This document shows positions 1 through 5,934 of a stretch of DNA of 6,642 bases, in pieces. Both the position numbers and the translations under genes were made by a program. Numbering within the stretch: position 1 is the stretch's first letter; the number at the start of each line of letters is the position of its first letter. Location of the stretch: contig JAWXCJ010000342.1 of NCBI GenBank assembly GCA_034408875.1, positions 1-6,642 of the forward strand, in the 5' to 3' direction. The notes beneath the pieces were generated by a model. It worked only from the letters and a program-made list of their open reading frames with translations, was not told where the DNA came from and did no database searches. The DNA is from JANNHK01 sp034408875. Its GTDB lineage: Bacteria > Actinomycetota > Acidimicrobiia > IMCC26256 > PALSA-610.

Positions 1-323
1 ACGTGGTCGCGGCGAACGTCACCGGCGACGAACGCGCCGGCGAGCACGGGAAAGTCGTCGAGGCGCCGGGCGGCGGAAAGGTCACGCCCCGCCGCGGTGG
101 GGGTCATGCGGGCCCGGTCGGCCAGTTCCGCGGCGGGACCCCGCCTTGGACTGGTGTTCAGCTCACCGGCCCGAGCCGCGGCACCGACCGCCCGCAACCA
201 GACGACTTCGCCGCGGTCGAGGACCTTCCGCAGCCGGGACAAGTCGTGGGTGTGGTCGGACACGAGGACCTTCTCGAGTGCCGTTTCGAGCTCGTCGAGC
301 GGGTCCTCGCAGGAGGGGTACAT
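1..323 (-). CDS. DUF222 (13E12-type) domain protein, N-terminal part, cut by window edge
   Basis: A frame open for 107 codons runs leftward from the ATG at 323-321 and leaves the window without a stop. The protein begins MYPSCEDPLDELETALEKVL. Its later part has the helical DUF222 pattern: a W-L segment (VVWLRAVGAAARAGEL), then ELADRARMTPTAAGRDLS, then ARRLDDFPVLAGAFVAGDVR. This matches the family theme of a 'marker' segment followed by 'ARxLxxLPxxAxAxxxGxI'. From family knowledge, such proteins are multicopy in actinobacteria and usually end in an HNH nuclease domain; that part would lie outside the window, so nuclease activity cannot be judged. No Shine-Dalgarno sequence precedes the ATG. 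The start is supported by a promoter whose expected transcription start falls on or next to the ATG. An ATG at 336 is in another frame and gives no recognisable protein. The family call rests on pattern memory and is fairly sure, the start less so. Confidence 0.72.
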   Translation of the reverse strand, partial: MYPSCEDPLDELETALEKVLVSDHTHDLSRLRKVLDRGEVVWLRAVGAAARAGELNTSPRRGPAAELADRARMTPTAAGRDLSAARRLDDFPVLAGAFVAGDVRRDH

Positions 324-360
324 ACGTTCGTATCATAGTGAATCTAGCCCTATTTTACAA
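324..360 (-). promoter_or_regulatory. Leaderless promoter of the DUF222 gene
   Basis: Reading the minus strand, TTGTAA (360-355) is a -35 box matching 4 of 6 bases of TTGACA. A 17-bp spacer leads to TATGAT (337-332), a -10 box matching 5 of 6 bases of TATAAT. Eight bases later comes the ATG at 323. Transcription would therefore start at or within about two bases of the start codon, giving a leaderless mRNA. The spacing is ideal for a sigma70-type holoenzyme. The stretch is clearly more AT-rich than the rest of the window. Confidence 0.65.
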
Positions 361-391
361 GGGTTTTCGGTCTTTCCGTCCAATAGATTCA
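339..391. repeat. 8-bp inverted repeat, possible operator arms
   Basis: TGAATCTA (339-346) and TAGATTCA (384-391) are perfect inverted copies, with about 45 bp (roughly four helical turns) between their centres. The left arm lies in the -35/-10 spacer of the leftward promoter and the right arm lies upstream of its -35 box. This placement would suit a looping or dimeric regulator acting on the divergent promoters. A 5-bp-arm palindrome, ATACG-TT-CGTAT (322-333), also overlaps the expected transcription start of the leftward gene. The repeats are seen directly; regulatory function is inferred. Confidence 0.35.
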
Positions 392-421
392 GAGCGGAAT
401 GATGTCCTGCGGATCGTCAGT

Positions 422-427
422 TAGCCT
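422..427 (+). promoter_or_regulatory. Candidate -10 box of the agpS-like operon (weak)
   Basis: TAGCCT fits the TAnnnT pattern and ends 9 nt before the ATG at 437. Transcription would then begin 1-3 nt before the start codon. No convincing -35 hexamer lies 16-18 bp upstream. It is called mainly because the other leading genes in the window show the same arrangement and because no Shine-Dalgarno sequence precedes this start. Confidence 0.35.
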
Positions 428-436
428 CCCCGCGGC

Positions 437-2026
437 ATGACGGGCACGCGGCGGTTCTGGGGGTGGGGGGTCGAGGGCGAGGGACCGACCCGGGAGCAGA
501 CGGTCCGGCTGGGCGCCACTATCAGCGAGCGGTTCGGGGTCGAGGTGCCCGCGCCGATCGCGCCGCCGACCGTCGACGAGCTCGAGCTGCGCGCACCGCG
601 CATTGCACCACCGCCGACACTCGAGTCCATCTGCACCACCGAGCCGTTCGAACGCGCGGCGCACACCTACGGGAAGTCATTCCGCGACATCTGGCGCGCG
701 TTGCAGCGCGACTTCACGCATCCGCCCGATGTCGTCGCGCTCCCCCGCGACGAAGCCGACGTCACCGCGCTGCTCGACTGGTGCACCGACGCGAACATCG
801 CCGCGATTCCCTACGGCGGCGGGTCATCCGTCGTCGGTGGTGTCGAGTGCAACGTCGGTGACGACTACCGCGGTGTCGTCAGCATTGATTTGCGGAACCT
901 CGACCAGGTGCTCGAGATCGACCGCACGTCGCGCGCGGCGCGCATCCAGGCCGGCATCTACGGGCCCGCACTCGAAGACGAACTGCGCACGCACGACCTC
1001 ACGCTGCGGCACTACCCGCAGTCGTTCGAGTTCTCGACACTCGGCGGCTGGCTCGCAACCCGTTCGGGCGGGCACTACGCGACGCTGCACACGCACATCG
1101 ACGACTTCGTCGAGTCGATCCGCGCGACGACACCCAAAGGCATCTGGGAGAGCCGGCGGCTGCCGGGCTCGGGTGCGGGTCCATCACCCGATCGCATGTT
1201 GCTCGGTTCGGAAGGCATCCTCGGCGTCATCACGGAAGCGTGGATGCGACTCCAGGACCGTCCGACGTTCCGCGCCGGCGCTACCGCGAAGTTCGACACC
1301 TTCGAAGCCGGAGCACAAGCCGCCCGCGCCATCGCGCAGTCGGGGCTCAACCCGGCGAACTGCCGCCTCCTCGACCCGGCCGAAGCACTGCTCACCGGAA
1401 CCGACGACTCGGGGAAGGCGATCCTCATCGTCGCGTTCGAGTCGGCCGACCATCCGCTCGACGCGTGGCTGGCCCGTTCCGTCGAATGTCTGCGCGATCT
1501 CGGTGGCAACGTCGAGCAGCGCGCCGGCACGGAGAAACGGGAAGGTGCAGCCGAGAACTGGCGCAACGCGTTCATCCGCGCGCCGTACACACGCGACGCG
1601 CTCGTCAGCCTCGGCGTCATCAGCGAGACGTTCGAGACCGCGTGCACCTGGGACCGGTTCCCGACCCTGCACGCCGAAGTCACGAAGGCAGTCACCGAGA
1701 CCGCCCAAGCCGTCGACGCCGCGCCCGCGTTCGTCACCTGCCGATTCACGCACGTGTATCCCGACGGTGCCGCGCCCTACTTCACCGTGCTCGCGCCGGG
1801 TCGTGCCGGAGAACAACTGAAGCAGTGGGAAGCGATCAAGGCCGCGGCTTCCGACGCGCTCATCGCGAACGGCGGCACGATCACGCACCACCACGCCGTC
1901 GGTCGCGACCATCAACCGTGGTACGAACACCAACGTCCCGACGTGTTCGCCGCTGCACTCGGCGCGGCCAAGCGCGCACTCGACCCGGCCGGGATCCTCA
2001 ACCCCGGCGTCCTCCTCGCGCCCTGA
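437..2026 (+). CDS. agpS: FAD-binding oxidoreductase, alkyldihydroxyacetonephosphate synthase (AgpS) family
   Basis: This is a 529-residue flavoprotein of the VAO/PCMH fold with the AgpS layout. A basic/Trp-rich N-terminus (RRFWGWG) opens it. The FAD PP-loop is PYGGGSSVVGG (from P125), followed by PQSFEFSTLGGWLATRSGGH (P194 on) and GSEGILGVITEA (G257 on). The cap has an APYTRDALVSLGV...ETFETACTWDR region. The late CRFTHVYPDGAAPYFTV segment supplies Tyr448, and the HHH motif (484-486) sits in THHHAVGRD; both correspond to active-site residues of eukaryotic AGPS. The family enzyme exchanges the acyl group of acyl-DHAP for a fatty alcohol, making the ether bond of ether lipids with FAD as a non-redox cofactor. 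Length and C-terminus (LDPAGILNPGVLL) match mycobacterial AgpS-like proteins. No DHAP acyltransferase or fatty-alcohol reductase is adjacent, so the true substrate is open; another FAD oxidase function is possible. It is the first gene of a tightly overlapping operon. Confidence 0.85.
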   Translation: MTGTRRFWGWGVEGEGPTREQTVRLGATISERFGVEVPAPIAPPTVDELELRAPRIAPPPTLESICTTEPFERAAHTYGKSFRDIWRALQRDFTHPPDVVALPRDEADVTALLDWCTDANIAAIPYGGGSSVVGGVECNVGDDYRGVVSIDLRNLDQVLEIDRTSRAARIQAGIYGPALEDELRTHDLTLRHYPQSFEFSTLGGWLATRSGGHYATLHTHIDDFVESIRATTPKGIWESRRLPGSGAGPSPDRMLLGSEGILGVITEAWMRLQDRPTFRAGATAKFDTFEAGAQAARAIAQSGLNPANCRLLDPAEALLTGTDDSGKAILIVAFESADHPLDAWLARSVECLRDLGGNVEQRAGTEKREGAAENWRNAFIRAPYTRDALVSLGVISETFETACTWDRFPTLHAEVTKAVTETAQAVDAAPAFVTCRFTHVYPDGAAPYFTVLAPGRAGEQLKQWEAIKAAASDALIANGGTITHHHAVGRDHQPWYEHQRPDVFAAALGAAKRALDPAGILNPGVLLAP

Positions 2027-2658
2027 TGCCCGACTACAGCGCCGTGATCTTCGACCTCGGCGGGGTCGTGTTCCCGTCGCCGTTCGAGGCATTCGATCGC
2101 TACGACGACGGGCACGGTCTCGACCCGGGAACCGTGCGCGCGCTCATCCGTACGAGCAGCGAAACCGGTGCGTGGGCCGCGTTCGAAAAGAGCGAGCTGT
2201 CGATGGACGAGTTCGCGGCCGCGCTCGAAGCCGAAGCAACCGACTCCGGATTCACCCTCGACGCGCGGCGGCTCATGACGTCGATGGGTTCCGCGTTCGG
2301 ACCCCGCCCGGCCATGACGCGGGCCATCGAACGCATCAGGGAAGAAGGCCTGCTGATCGCCGCGCTCACGAACAACTGGGCGACACCGAGCGACCACCCC
2401 CGGTTCGGCGCCCACGCCGGCCTCGCGTTCGATGTCGTCGTCGAATCGGCGGTCGAGGGGTTGCGCAAACCCGACCCGCAGATCTACGAACTGACGCTGA
2501 GCCGCCTCGGTGTCGACGCCACCGATGCGGTGTTCCTCGACGACCTCGGCATCAACCTCAAGCCCGCCCGCGCCCTCGGCATGACCACCATCAAGGTGAC
2601 CGACCCCGACATCGCCCTTGCCGAACTCGCAACGACCTTGGGATTTGATCTGACGTGA
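2026..2658 (+). CDS. HAD-superfamily hydrolase, ACAD10/epoxide-hydrolase N-domain-like phosphatase
   Basis: This 210-residue protein has all four HAD motifs. Motif I is VIFDLGGVVFPSP with nucleophile Asp10, motif II is AALTNNW with Thr115, motif III is LRKPDPQIY with Lys148, and motif IV is FLDDLGINLKPA with Asp172-Asp173. Motif I reads DLG rather than DxD, so the usual second (acid/base) Asp is replaced by Gly12. Several members of this subfamily, such as YihX (DLGN) and the HAD domain of ACAD10 (DMGG), share this feature. The GAWAAFEKSELSMDEF cap segment also fits the ACAD10-like group. The expected activity is a Mg-dependent phosphatase on a small phosphorylated metabolite, substrate unknown. 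The start ATG shares its A with the TGA of the upstream gene, and motif I lies directly after it; earlier in-frame starts would run antiparallel to no known domain and lie inside the agpS-like gene. It is translationally coupled to both neighbours. Confidence 0.88.
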   Translation: MPDYSAVIFDLGGVVFPSPFEAFDRYDDGHGLDPGTVRALIRTSSETGAWAAFEKSELSMDEFAAALEAEATDSGFTLDARRLMTSMGSAFGPRPAMTRAIERIREEGLLIAALTNNWATPSDHPRFGAHAGLAFDVVVESAVEGLRKPDPQIYELTLSRLGVDATDAVFLDDLGINLKPARALGMTTIKVTDPDIALAELATTLGFDLT

Positions 2659-3263
2659 ACATTCTCTGGGTCCGTCACGCCGAACCGGAACGCATCGAGT
2701 CGGGCACCGGTGTCCCCGCCAACCCGTCGCTCACCGAACGCGGGCGCGAGCAGGCGCAACGGGTCGCCGACTGGCTGGCCCACGAACACGTCGACGCGGT
2801 GTTGTCGAGCCCGCAACGGCGCGCCATCGAAACCGCGGAACCCGTGGCACGCGCGCACGGCCTCACCATCGAAGTCGTCGACGGGCTCGTCGAGTACGAC
2901 GTGCAGTCCGACCACTACATCCCGATGGAAGAACTGCGCGCGACCAAGGACGAACGCTGGACCGCCATGGTCGAGGGCCGCTGGACCGACTTCGGCGGCG
3001 AAGAACCCGACGCGTTCGTCACCCGCGTGACCACGGCGATCGACGACATCGTCGCCCGCTACCCCGGGAAGAACGTCGTCGCGGTGTGCCACGGCGGCGT
3101 CATCAACGTGGCGATGGGCTCGGTCATCAACCTGGACCGGCCGTTGTGGTTCGACCCGATGTACACGTCGATCTCGCGCCTCGCGGCGTCGCGCGCGGGC
3201 GTCAGGTCGGTAACGTCCTTGAACGAGCGCGCGCACTTGGAGGCGCGGAGGGACCCGGCATGA
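2655..3263 (+). CDS. Histidine phosphatase family protein (phosphoglycerate mutase-like)
   Basis: This 202-residue protein is of the branch-1 histidine phosphatase fold. The N-terminal RHG-type motif is WVRHAEP with phospho-acceptor His8 next to Arg7. SLTERGREQAQRVADWL, SSPQRRAIETAEP (second phosphate-binding Arg56) and the late VAVCHGGVIN (His146) complete the phosphate pocket. Glu80 in GLVEYD is a likely proton donor. Such proteins dephosphorylate small metabolites or isomerise phosphoglycerates; the monomer length and lack of mutase-specific inserts favour a phosphatase. The start is GTG, read as Met, because the catalytic RHA lies only seven codons in and because GTGA overlaps the previous stop by 4 bases. 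Together with the preceding HAD enzyme it gives the operon two unrelated phosphatases, which may act on successive intermediates, though no substrate can be named. Confidence 0.9.
   Translation: MNILWVRHAEPERIESGTGVPANPSLTERGREQAQRVADWLAHEHVDAVLSSPQRRAIETAEPVARAHGLTIEVVDGLVEYDVQSDHYIPMEELRATKDERWTAMVEGRWTDFGGEEPDAFVTRVTTAIDDIVARYPGKNVVAVCHGGVINVAMGSVINLDRPLWFDPMYTSISRLAASRAGVRSVTSLNERAHLEARRDPA
3247..3252 (+). promoter_or_regulatory. Strong Shine-Dalgarno of the truncated crotonase gene
   Basis: GGAGGG ends 7 nt before the ATG at 3260, and a second GGAGG lies at 3239-3243. This is the only strong Shine-Dalgarno sequence in front of a gene here. It fixes the crotonase start at 3260 rather than at the upstream in-frame ATG at 3086, which lies inside the histidine phosphatase gene. 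Confidence 0.7.
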
Positions 3264-3796
3264 GCAACATCACGGTGGAGACCGAAGGTCCGGTCACGAT
3301 CGTCACGATCAACCGGCCCGAAGTCCGCAATGCGGTCGACCGACCGACCGCGGAACTGCTCGCCGACGCGTTCCGCGCCTTCGACGGGGACGACACACAG
3401 TCGGTCGCCATTCTCACGGGTGCGAACAACACGTTCTGCGCGGGCGCCGACCTCAAAGCTGTCGCCGGCGGGACCGGTAGCCGGGCGCTCCGCGACGGCG
3501 ACGGACCGATGGGCCCGACCCGCATGGTGCTGTCGAAGCCGGTCATCGCTGCGGTAGAGGGCCACGCGGTCGCGGGTGGTTTGGAGCTCGCGCTGTGGTG
3601 CGACCTGCGCGTCGCCGCCGACAACGCGGTGTTCGGCGTGTTCTGCCGGCGCTGGGCCGTGCCGCTCATCGACGGCGACACCATCCGCCTGGTCGAGCCC
3701 GGAACCGCGCTCACCGCGGGCGTCGGGAGACACGGCGCACCGGCCTGGGAAATAGACTCGGGCCCATGCCGACGACACCGAAGGAACGCACGGTAG
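3260..3796 (+). CDS. Enoyl-CoA hydratase/crotonase-family protein, internally deleted (probable pseudogene)
   Basis: The first ~144 residues are a clear crotonase: VTIVTINRPEVRNAVD, the oxyanion-hole segment CAGADL (60-65), KPVIAAVEGHAVAGGLELAL with Gly106/107 and Glu109 (rat Glu144 equivalent), and FGVFCRRWAVPLIDGDTIRL. At the position of the second catalytic Glu (rat Glu164), counting 20 residues on from Glu109, this protein has Cys129; I recall the FCRRW subgroup commonly lacking that Glu. Full-length members have about 255-265 residues, and this one has 178. After RL (residue 144) homology stops. What follows includes LTAGVGRHGA (151-160), resembling the 'AGAGRHG' ending of this subgroup, then an odd basic tail read through the start of the next gene. 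This suggests an in-frame loss of roughly 90-100 codons, removing the helices needed for trimerisation and part of the acyl-CoA pocket. The ATGA overlap and strong ribosome site show it was the fourth gene of the operon. It is probably inactive; an assembly deletion is the alternative. Confidence 0.7.
   Translation: MSNITVETEGPVTIVTINRPEVRNAVDRPTAELLADAFRAFDGDDTQSVAILTGANNTFCAGADLKAVAGGTGSRALRDGDGPMGPTRMVLSKPVIAAVEGHAVAGGLELALWCDLRVAADNAVFGVFCRRWAVPLIDGDTIRLVEPGTALTAGVGRHGAPAWEIDSGPCRRHRRNAR
3753..3758 (+). promoter_or_regulatory. Leaderless -10 box of the CBS-citrate synthase gene
   Basis: TAGACT fits TAnnnT and ends exactly 7 nt before the ATG at 3766, placing transcription at the first codon. 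No Shine-Dalgarno is present. A GAGACA (3727-3732) resembles a -35 box, but its 20-bp spacer is too long, so an extended or -35-independent promoter is more likely. The box lies inside the 3' end of the truncated crotonase gene. Confidence 0.5.
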
Positions 3797-5316
3797 GCGA
3801 CATCATGAGCCGTCCGGTGACGACCGTTCGGCCCGCCGACACCGTCGCCGACGCGGCGACGGTGATGCGCGAACGACGCGTCGGTTCCGTCGTCGTCACC
3901 GACCACGACGAACGCGCGATCGGCATCCTCACCGAACGCGACATGATCCGCATCGCCGCCGCGGGGTCCGACGCGTCGACCGCGAAAGTCTCGGAGTGGA
4001 TGACGGCCGACCCCGACACCATCGGGTCGGGCGTCGAAGCGCGCCGCGCGTTCGCGACACTGTCCGAGCACGGATACCGGCACATCCCCGTCGTCGACGA
4101 CGGTCGCCTGGTCGGCATCGTGTCGATGCGCGACCTCATGCGCATCGCGATGATCCAACCCGCCGATGCCCAGGCCCACGAGGTGCCGAAGGGGCTCGAA
4201 GGTGTCGTCGTCGCCGAGACCACCGTCGGCGACGTGCGCGGCCTCGAAGGCTTCTACCACTACCGCCAGTACAGCGCCGTCGACCTGGCCAAGGCGCGGC
4301 CCATCGAGGACATCTGGCAGTTGCTGTTCGAAGGGAGACTGCCCGAGACACTCGCCGAGCGCGAGGCGTTCGCTGCGCACACGCGGCCCCGCCGCACGAT
4401 TCCGGCCGACGTGCGCGAGGTGCTCCCCGCGATCGCCAAGGCCGGCAAGGCATTCGTTCCCCTCGACGCGCTGCGCACGTCGCTGTCGCAGTTCGGAACC
4501 GCCGAGGGGTTCCGTGCGTCGCACGACATCGACCGCGCCGAGCTGTACGACAACGCGCTCGCGACATGCGCGGTCGTCCCCACGCTCATCACCGCGTTGT
4601 GGCGCCTGCGCCAGGGGTTGGAACCCATCGAACCGCGCGACGACCTCGCGTACGCCGCCAACTATCTCTACATGATGCAAGGCGACGTCCCGACCGCCGA
4701 ACACGCGGCCGCGGTCGAGAAGTACCTCATCTCAACCATCGACCACGGGTTCAACGCGTCGACGTTCACCGCGCGCGTCATCACGTCGACCGGCGCCGAC
4801 CTCGTCGCCGCGGTCGTCGGCGGCATCGGTGCGCTGTCGGGGCCGCTGCACGGCGGTGCGCCGAGCCGAGCGCTCCAGATGCTCGACGAGATCGGAACTC
4901 CCGACCGGGCCGAGGGCTGGCTGCGCGACGCCGTCGAACGCGGCGACCGGCTCATGGGCTTCGGCCACCGTGTCTACAAAACCGACGACCCGCGCTCGCT
5001 CATGCTGCGCGATGTCGCCGACAGCCTCGGCGGCGAGAAGATGGAACTCGCCCGCCACATCGAGGCCACCGCCATCAAGGTGCTCGACGAACTGAAACCC
5101 GGCCGGCGCCTCTACACGAACGTCGAGTTCTACGCCGGCATCGTCATGGACAGCTGCGGCATCCCGCGCGAATTGTTCACGCCGACGTTCGCGGCAAGCC
5201 GCGTCATCGGCTGGTGCACACACATCCTCGAACAGGCCGCCGACAACCGGCTCATCCGGCCCAGCGCGCAGTACGTCGGCGGCGCCCCGCCGCAGCCGGT
5301 TCCCCCGATTTCCTGA
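3766..5316 (+). CDS. CBS-domain pair fused to citrate synthase (citrate/methylcitrate synthase type)
   Basis: This is a 516-residue, uninterrupted two-part protein. Residues ~9-63 (TVGDIMSRPVTTV to GILTERDMIR) and ~73-127 (KVSEWMTADPDTI to GIVSMRDLMR) are two CBS repeats. Each ends in the G-x-x-T/S-x-x-D ribose-binding motif (Thr56/Asp59 and Ser120/Asp123). A short linker leads to a citrate synthase domain from ~140: GLEGVVVAETTVGDV, LFEGRLPE, SGPLHGGAPSRA with His362, MGFGHRVYKTDDPRS with His401, and TNVEFYAGIVM with Glu454, where most citrate synthases have Asp. It ends in RPSAQYVGG. The enzyme condenses acetyl-CoA (or propionyl-CoA in methylcitrate synthases) with oxaloacetate. A stand-alone synthase of this group is ~370 residues, so ~135 residues are added. 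CBS pairs bind AMP/ATP-type ligands, which suggests energy-charge control. The start is fixed by the promoter and by CBS1 starting at once; an in-frame upstream ATG at 3595 lies inside the crotonase gene and adds an Arg-rich out-of-frame peptide. Confidence 0.9.
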   Translation: MPTTPKERTVGDIMSRPVTTVRPADTVADAATVMRERRVGSVVVTDHDERAIGILTERDMIRIAAAGSDASTAKVSEWMTADPDTIGSGVEARRAFATLSEHGYRHIPVVDDGRLVGIVSMRDLMRIAMIQPADAQAHEVPKGLEGVVVAETTVGDVRGLEGFYHYRQYSAVDLAKARPIEDIWQLLFEGRLPETLAEREAFAAHTRPRRTIPADVREVLPAIAKAGKAFVPLDALRTSLSQFGTAEGFRASHDIDRAELYDNALATCAVVPTLITALWRLRQGLEPIEPRDDLAYAANYLYMMQGDVPTAEHAAAVEKYLISTIDHGFNASTFTARVITSTGADLVAAVVGGIGALSGPLHGGAPSRALQMLDEIGTPDRAEGWLRDAVERGDRLMGFGHRVYKTDDPRSLMLRDVADSLGGEKMELARHIEATAIKVLDELKPGRRLYTNVEFYAGIVMDSCGIPRELFTPTFAASRVIGWCTHILEQAADNRLIRPSAQYVGGAPPQPVPPIS

Positions 5317-5333
5317 ACGTCACACGTTCGGGA
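5311..5333. terminator. Hairpin covering both stop codons of convergent genes
   Basis: 5311-5320 pairs with 5324-5333 around a 3-nt CAC loop. This gives ten base pairs with one T/G wobble in the rightward transcript; the core GAACGT/ACGTTC is perfect. In the leftward transcript the wobble becomes an A/C mismatch, so the structure is weaker. It overlaps the TGA of the citrate synthase gene and, on the other strand, that of the lipoprotein gene. No T-run follows on either side, as is common for actinobacterial hairpin terminators. It probably separates the two converging transcripts. Confidence 0.55.
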
Positions 5334-5910
5334 GGACCAACTCCGCGATCGCGACGAGGACGTCGACTTCGTTGTCTTCGCCGAGCGAGTGGCCGAGTTG
5401 ACCCGACGAGACCGTGAGGACGTCGTCGCCCGTGGTCACGTGCAGCGTGTTCCCACCGGCGAGCGCATCGAAGAAATACACGGCTTCGTCGCCGATGTCG
5501 GAGACCTCGTCGATGTCGTCGGCATCGCGGCGGATGAACTCGGCGTCGTCGGGTGACTCGACTCCGATGTTCACGTAGGTGCCGCCGTCGTCGAGGAACT
5601 CGACACTCCAGCCGCACAACCCGAGCCCGAGCGATGTCGGGTCGGTGACCGCCACCCCGCTGCCGTCGTAGCGCGGGCCGAGCAGCTCCTCGAGATCGGC
5701 TTCCGCGACCAACGCGCACGCGTCGACCTCGCCCCCTGCGACGGCGTCGTCCGCGACGTCGTCGGCAGGTTCTTCCTCGGCGATCGGCTCGTCCTCGACG
5801 ACGTCTTCGCTGTCGTCGACCGCACTGGTGTCTTCGTCGTCGTCACCACCGCACGCGGCGAAGACGGTGAGAGCCAAGGCCGCGATGGCAAGGCGCGTTG
5901 CAGTTCGCAC
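5320..5910 (-). CDS. Lipoprotein, DUF3558-like, paralogue A
   Basis: This 196-residue secreted lipoprotein has a GTG start. MRTATRLAIAALALTVFAAC is a signal peptide with basic N-region, hydrophobic core and lipobox FAAC, so Cys20 would be lipidated. An acidic, disordered linker (~21-63, mostly Asp/Glu/Ala) leads to a folded domain starting DACALV. Cys65 and Cys99 (LCGWSV) probably form a disulfide. Later motifs are TYVNIGVES, IGDEAVYF, LHVTTGDDVLTVSSGQL and a hydrophobic end, LVAIAELVLPNV. The 'DxC..L ... C.W' pattern recalls DUF3558 and similar actinobacterial surface lipoproteins of unknown function. It is the downstream partner of a tandem paralogue and shares the same domain order. The GTG start is chosen because the signal peptide begins there and a TAGCGT box lies 7 nt upstream; no Shine-Dalgarno is seen. 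The lipoprotein call is firm, the family moderate, the role unknown. Confidence 0.82.
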   Translation of the reverse strand: MRTATRLAIAALALTVFAACGGDDDEDTSAVDDSEDVVEDEPIAEEEPADDVADDAVAGGEVDACALVAEADLEELLGPRYDGSGVAVTDPTSLGLGLCGWSVEFLDDGGTYVNIGVESPDDAEFIRRDADDIDEVSDIGDEAVYFFDALAGGNTLHVTTGDDVLTVSSGQLGHSLGEDNEVDVLVAIAELVLPNV

Positions 5911-5917
5911 CGCGCCG

Positions 5918-5923
5918 ACGCTA
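5918..5923 (-). promoter_or_regulatory. Candidate leaderless -10 box of lipoprotein A
   Basis: On the minus strand TAGCGT ends 7 nt before the GTG at 5910. It sits in the 24-bp gap after the upstream lipoprotein gene. No -35 hexamer is recognisable. If real, paralogue A can be transcribed separately from paralogue B. Confidence 0.42.
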
Positions 5924-5934
5924 CCGGGCGGGAC

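Noticed and set aside
311..318. AGGAGGGG on the plus strand, looking like a strong Shine-Dalgarno sequence
   Set aside because: No ATG, GTG or TTG start with an open frame follows at a suitable distance. The bases are explained as codons 2-5 of the leftward DUF222 gene.
2026..2064. Loss of function of the HAD enzyme because motif I reads DLG instead of DxD
   Set aside because: Active relatives such as YihX also lack the second Asp, and the other three motifs are intact.
1184..2092. A 302-codon open frame on the minus strand opposite the agpS-like gene
   Set aside because: No domain, signal or start context is visible, and it lies wholly against the well-supported flavoprotein and HAD genes.
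3692..3765. A simple frameshift explaining the short crotonase
   Set aside because: None of the three frames over these ~75 bp contains the missing C-terminal crotonase sequence. The space is too small, so material is absent rather than out of frame.
3202..4704. A 500-codon open frame on the minus strand opposite the crotonase and citrate synthase genes
   Set aside because: Its protein has no recognisable domain and is rich in Arg/Gly/Val/Asp as expected for the complement of a high-GC coding strand. The opposite strand carries clear catalytic motifs throughout.
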